Positions 60,101 to 64,000 of a stretch of 64,000 nt of DNA are shown here, piece by piece (the first letter of the stretch is position 1; each line of letters opens with the position of its first letter). Below the pieces are notes generated by a model, which saw nothing but the letters and a program-made list of their open reading frames with translations, was not told the origin of the DNA and ran no database searches. The DNA is from Steromphala cineraria (Eukaryota; Mollusca; Gastropoda; Trochida; Trochidae): NCBI GenBank assembly GCA_916613615.1, contig OU744734.1, forward strand, positions 36,524,801-36,588,800, read 5' to 3'. A program made the position numbers and the translations under genes.

Positions 60101-61694
60101 ACCTGGAGTATGCTGACCAGGCTGGTTGTAATGTTGTCTCATGAACTGGTTGAAGGGGTCAGGGGCAACAACTCCTGAAAGGATATGTCGTCATGTTAAA
60201 CAAAATAATAAAGTTCTTCAGCGATACTGTCTAAACCCATTTAAAAGAAATAAAATATACTATCAAAAACAATTTCAAAAGATGCTTTAACCATATATAT
60301 CATTTAACGAAGAGCACAATTTTCAATGATAAAAAACAGAAGGTTTTCAATATGAATAATACAAACTTAGGGATATATTTTTGAATCGGATAATAGAATA
60401 CATGATTTTCATCTGATGAAATTTTAATTGTATAGTCACAGTTTAAGGAAAAATTTTAAGCTTCAATGTAGGACAAAGATATAACTATGGTAGTTTTCAG
60501 TGAAGTAGATATAAGCCTCGGGCAAGTGTGAAATATGATTAAACGATATCAATGATATCAATGACATCGCTTTATACAGTGTTATTTTCGGAGTAGACCA
60601 GATATATGGGAAGTTGATATTGTGCCAACACTAACATGCATTAGAATATGACCTTAAAATAAGTCAGCCAAGTGCAGTTGACGAAATAAGAATACCGTCT
60701 ATTCGATGCAGACAATGTCTATTGTTTATGCAGCTGTGACTTCAAATCACGCCGGTGAAATTCAACTAATTTGGGCAGTTGCACATTTAAAAAAAAAATA
60801 TATTTTCAATTTTTCACTGATAATTGTACGTTAATACTAAATGCATTATTCCGATAGTGTCAACAATATCATTACACAAACATACTATCAATAGTCAGAG
60901 AACAAATTATAAATATTCAGGTAAAGTCAATTGGCGGTCATTTTTGTGTGATCACCTTGAATTAATTTTGTGTAAGAAAAATGAATCTCATGGTTGAACT
61001 TTACAATACATATTTGATTTATTACTGCTTCATTTAGTTTAAATACATTGTCTTTTAATCTGAACCATTTTTTTAATTTTCGTGACACCCCCTTATATTC
61101 CACCTAAAAACGTGCTACTGCCCCTTTAGGTTGTAGAATTGCGTTGAACGCCTTGTTTTTAAACAACTGGAAGGGATACTACTGTTTTAAATTCAATAAT
61201 GAGGTTTGGAATGCACGCAAGAATCTGAAATTTGTTGCAAACGGCATGGGAAAGATTGATGAAAGGGTTTTATATTATAAGCAATGAAATACTGGGTTTT
61301 ATCAGTGAAATAAAATGACTATCAGGCTACAGTGACGTACATGTATCTTATATTTCCACTTTGACTGGTGAAGATTTGTAGTTTTAAAGTAATTTTAATT
61401 ACATGTTTCAGGAAAAATCATATAATAAATAGAATAGTTAATGTAGTTTTCCAAATACCAAGTTTATTTCATCTCATGACAAAGCTAAAGTTGATATTTC
61501 ACTCGTGACTTTACAAATGACCCTCGATGAAATAAACCTGGTATTTTGAAGTTACATATCTATATATCAGTAATTTTACAGAGGTGCATAATTATTTACC
61601 TTACAAATCTGAGTCTTTAACTTGAAGAAATTTTAAGAGCATTAGTCAACTTACCTTGCAGTAACAGCCCGAGAAAAATAAGCTGACGAGGCAT
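57191..61694 (-). CDS. secreted Gln/Asn/Met/Pro hexapeptide-repeat protein, 855 aa
   Basis: Three coding exons: 61694-61655 (ATG to CAAG|GTAAG), 60174-57712 (acceptor TCCTTTCAG, donor TTCAG|GTGAGT) and 57255-57191 (acceptor GTCTTTTTCAG, stop TGA). Phases match and the total is 855 codons. The last exon rests on splice sites and phase only.

Residues 1-17 form a signal peptide (MPRQLIFLGLLLQGVVA), cleaved before PDP. A Ser/Gln/Pro/Thr-rich region reaches about residue 200. About 52 hexapeptide repeats, MNQPQT with variants PLT, PLN, PQS and RT, span about 201-510. Then come MQTGTQQ-type short repeats and a Gln-rich region, a basic helix-prone stretch (SKSKILRRKSYLQLIAKRQR), and a six-Cys module C-X18-C-X4-C-X5-C-X8-C-C containing CPPGKECR and GMCCPS.

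Repetitive Gln/Asn proteins with a Cys module are common among extracellular matrix, shell and byssus proteins of molluscs. The exact family is not recognised. TATATAAA lies at 61748-61741, and the 5' untranslated region would be very short. Confidence 0.8.
58680..59612. repeat. 18-bp coding minisatellite
   Basis: About 52 tandem units of GGGGTTGATTCATAGTCT and variants (CAGG, TATTCA, GACTGT), encoding the hexapeptide array of the minus-strand gene. The length is a multiple of three throughout, and no frame-breaking unit is seen. Variation is concentrated at two or three positions in each unit. Confidence 0.95.
60765..61129. mobile_element. TTAA-type MITE, family A, copy 10 (intron 1 of the Gln-rich gene)
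   Basis: Right end AACGTGCTACTGCCCCTTTAG and the interior blocks are recognisable. The left end is decayed (TTTGGGCAGTTGCACATTT) and the right TTAA has become TTAG, so this is an older insertion. Confidence 0.75.
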
Positions 61695-61740
61695 CTTCCT
61701 TGCGTGTTTAGGTTTGTGTCGAATTGAGAGAGAAAACACC

Positions 61741-61748
61741 TTTATATA
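61741..61748 (-). promoter_or_regulatory. TATA box of the Gln-rich protein gene
   Basis: TATATAAA on the minus strand, about 47 bases upstream of the ATG at 61694. Transcription would start near 61715, leaving a leader of about 20 bases. Confidence 0.7.
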
Positions 61749-61759
61749 CTTACTTTTTG

Positions 61760-62318
61760 GATCATTAAACAATCACTTTAGTTATTGATGAAGACCGACA
61801 TCAGCTTTTTGATGTGTGTCAAATGTATTTTACCTAACCTAAATCATGTTTTATGACATTACAAAAGGTCATTTGTCTCATTAGCAATGCGTTTTTGTTG
61901 ATTTTTTCTCACACTTATTATTTATAAAGTTTGCCAATGTTTTACTTGAGTAATCAAATCGCATCCCTTCAGATATGTAAAGTTTAATTTTCATCATAAA
62001 CAACCACTTGGCACAATATTTGACGATAATTAACCTTTGGAATTTGAGTTTGTAGGGCAAGTATCAGTATTTATTTCTGTTAGAATGACAGTAACAGTAT
62101 CAACACGTATCTTATTCGAAAGTGGAAACAAATATTCAAGATTAATATCTCAAACAACCTTCTGTCCCTTCTTGCTGTTTTACAAATTCTCATATCAAAG
62201 TGAGATGTTGTTTGGATGCTTTAGGACGTCCTGCATCTTCAGCTGCGTACCGAAAGTTTGTTCACCTACCTGTGTATTCTAGTGCAAATATGATGTAATT
62301 TGGAAGATCTAATAGGCT
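61760..62318. other. upstream flank of the Gln-rich gene
   Basis: AT-rich. The stretch at about 62237-62305 resembles the repeat-like coding fragment at about 38565-38630 (shared words CAGCTGC, GTACC/ATACC, GTGTAT and TAGTGCAA). Confidence 0.4.
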
Positions 62319-62663
62319 TTAAAGGGAAGTAGCACGTTTTAGGTGGAATATAAGGTTATGTCAGGAAAACGAAAATAAATGGTTCCGATTGAAACACCAT
62401 GTAATAAACCAGTAATAAATCAAATATATAATGTAAAGTTCATCCGTGCGATTCCTTTTTCTACCACAAAATGATGTAAAGGTGTTCACACAAATATGGC
62501 TGTCAGTGGACTTTAAGTAAATCTCTATAATCTGACTTGTTGATTTGTTTGTGTTATGAGATTTTTGACACTTTTAAGATAATAAATTTAGCATTAACGT
62601 ACACTTATCATTGAAAATTGAATATATAGAATTTTCCAAAAAAACGTGCTACTGTCCCTTTAA
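62319..62663. mobile_element. TTAA-flanked MITE, family A, copy 11
   Basis: TTAAAGGGAAGTAGCACGTT left, ACGTGCTACTGTCCCTTTAA right, 345 bp, moderately diverged. Confidence 0.85.
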
Positions 62664-64000
62664 TTTATAATTTAAAGATTTGAACTTTTAAAATATGACC
62701 CCATCTGTCTATTTTTTCGTGCGAAATTTTGAAACTCTGTACCAGTGACCAGACAATCCCATTATACGGCTTGGTTGCTTTAAATATTGACAAATGATGA
62801 TCCTTTGTTAGTGATGCTGGTTTTATCTGGTGACGTCCAAACGAAACCCAAATTACATGATATTTGCACTAAAATACCCTAGCAAAAAAAAGTAATTTGT
62901 TTCTGGTTTTCGCCAGCGTCAGTTTCCCACCCCGCATCAAGCCTTTTTTCCAGATTTTGACAAGGGCAACAAATAAAAATGTAGTTCCGTGGCCTTGTAA
63001 AAACATTGAAACGTGAACTTATAAAAATCAATTCGTTTCTGTTCGTGTAAGCCTTCAAAGACACAGTCATAAAGTGATCACAAGTTTATATTTTTAATTT
63101 TTTTCAAATTCTGATGATTTTTATTCATGTTCAAAAATAAAAAATATTTGGAATTAAAAAATCCTCGTCATCGCATCATGTGTGCTTGTATGCAAAGACC
63201 AGAAACATTTTTTGGATTTTTTTTAGGCCTAAGATACTCTAGCAAGTGAACAAACTTTAGGTACGCAGCACTATGATGAGTCAACAAATTTAAGTCCAAG
63301 GAGATGCGTTATGTTAACAGAATCATTTATTTGTTCAATATTCTTATTCTATACAATTTCAACTTTATTCTCAAGTTAAAACGGCTATTTCTGTACCCCT
63401 TGTAGATTTTAACTGTTTTATAATTATGATCAATATCCTGATGAGGAAATTTGTTTATTTCTATTTGCAAAACACAATTTTTTGGTTTTCATTCACATTT
63501 GAAATCATATCTTTCTGGCAGTAGTATTTTGTTTTGGGATCTGAAGAAAATAAGTTAATGATTTTTTTCTCTTGTATCTTATGTGTGATATGGATCATAA
63601 ATCATTTGATGAATTTTGTTTTGACTTACGACTTTAATTTTTTGCAAATCAACATTAAGTTATCTATCTATCAATCTATAATTAACATGTAAAAAACATC
63701 GAAAATGCAAAGAAGACATCGCACATTTATCTTGCGTTTTCCATCAGAGAATGATTAATATCTCCCATCACTTGACCTGAAACAGAAATCGGTTGGTTGA
63801 AATAAATTCGATTAACGAACAATTTGACCTTTTCATTTCGAATTTGAATCAAGGCTGAACGTGATTGTAACAAATGTGAAAAGAATATGTCCCTACTTTG
63901 ATTATTCGATATTACTTAAAGTTTTGATGCCTAGTTTTCCCATTCTTGGTGTTTACATGTGTTGGAGGTAGCAGCTTCCGGTTTTTTATTTCCGGTAAAA
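62664..64000. other. intergenic, decayed repeat fragments
   Basis: Two plus-strand stretches (about 62825-62885, with AACCCAAATTACATGATATT; about 63225-63285, with AACAAACTTTAGGTACGCAG) resemble the coding-like fragment in the 5.5-kb element. No gene recognised up to the window end. Confidence 0.4.

Overview
The window is nuclear DNA of an invertebrate animal: AT-rich, low gene density, GT-AG introns in consistent phase, and roughly half of the visible structure made of short transposable elements. Several dispersed repeats (AGCTCACC...CGTCCGTCCGTC elements, ATGTCTCCC...GGGAGACAT elements, 'CCTGTAAGGCCCGATGGGC' elements) and three small secreted-protein genes point to a marine mollusc, most likely a bivalve. 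The species is an inference, not a reading.

Layout. 0-3.3 kb: a TTAA mobile element, an ATC microsatellite and a composite minisatellite. 3.4-6.1 kb: a pogo/jerky-type DNA transposon with a two-exon, apparently intact 595-aa transposase carrying a C-terminal PHD-like finger. 6.1-8.0 kb: a 1.88-kb transposase-less TTAA element. 8.1-18.9 kb (+): the gene for the mitochondrial rhomboid protease PARL. Eight coding exons are resolved here; the first is missing. Its introns are full of repeats, foldback elements and SINEs. 19-25.8 kb: repeats and no convincing gene. 25.8-27.1 kb (+): a two-exon gene for an 89-aa secreted Thr-rich protein. 29.7-33.4 kb (+): a five-exon gene for an unrecognised, mostly charged 277-284-aa protein, with a possible small antisense ORF in its first intron. 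34.7-40.3 kb: a 5.5-kb element with ~90-bp terminal inverted repeats and a 5-bp target duplication. 45.5-51 kb (-): a gene for a 69-aa secreted Gly/His/Asn/Tyr-rich peptide with a likely non-coding first exon and a dense promoter motif cluster. 57.2-61.7 kb (-): a three-exon gene for an 855-aa secreted protein with about 52 Met-Asn-Gln-Pro-Gln-Thr-type hexapeptide repeats and a C-terminal six-cysteine module.

The most striking mobile component is a family of ~350-380-bp MITEs with ends TTAAAGGGGCAGTAGCACG, present in 12 copies plus a lone end. Their TTAAAGG ends fit Kolobok/T2-type (or piggyBac-type) TTAA elements. The 1.88-kb element shares the outermost bases. Other foldback families show exact 8-bp and 10-bp target duplications.

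The three secreted proteins (Thr-rich, Gly/His-rich, Gln/Asn/Met-rich) all have an N-terminal signal peptide with a short first coding exon, and lie within 36 kb. This would suit an extracellular matrix, shell, mucus or adhesive role, but nothing in the sequence proves it. I see no prokaryotic, viral or CRISPR-type system.
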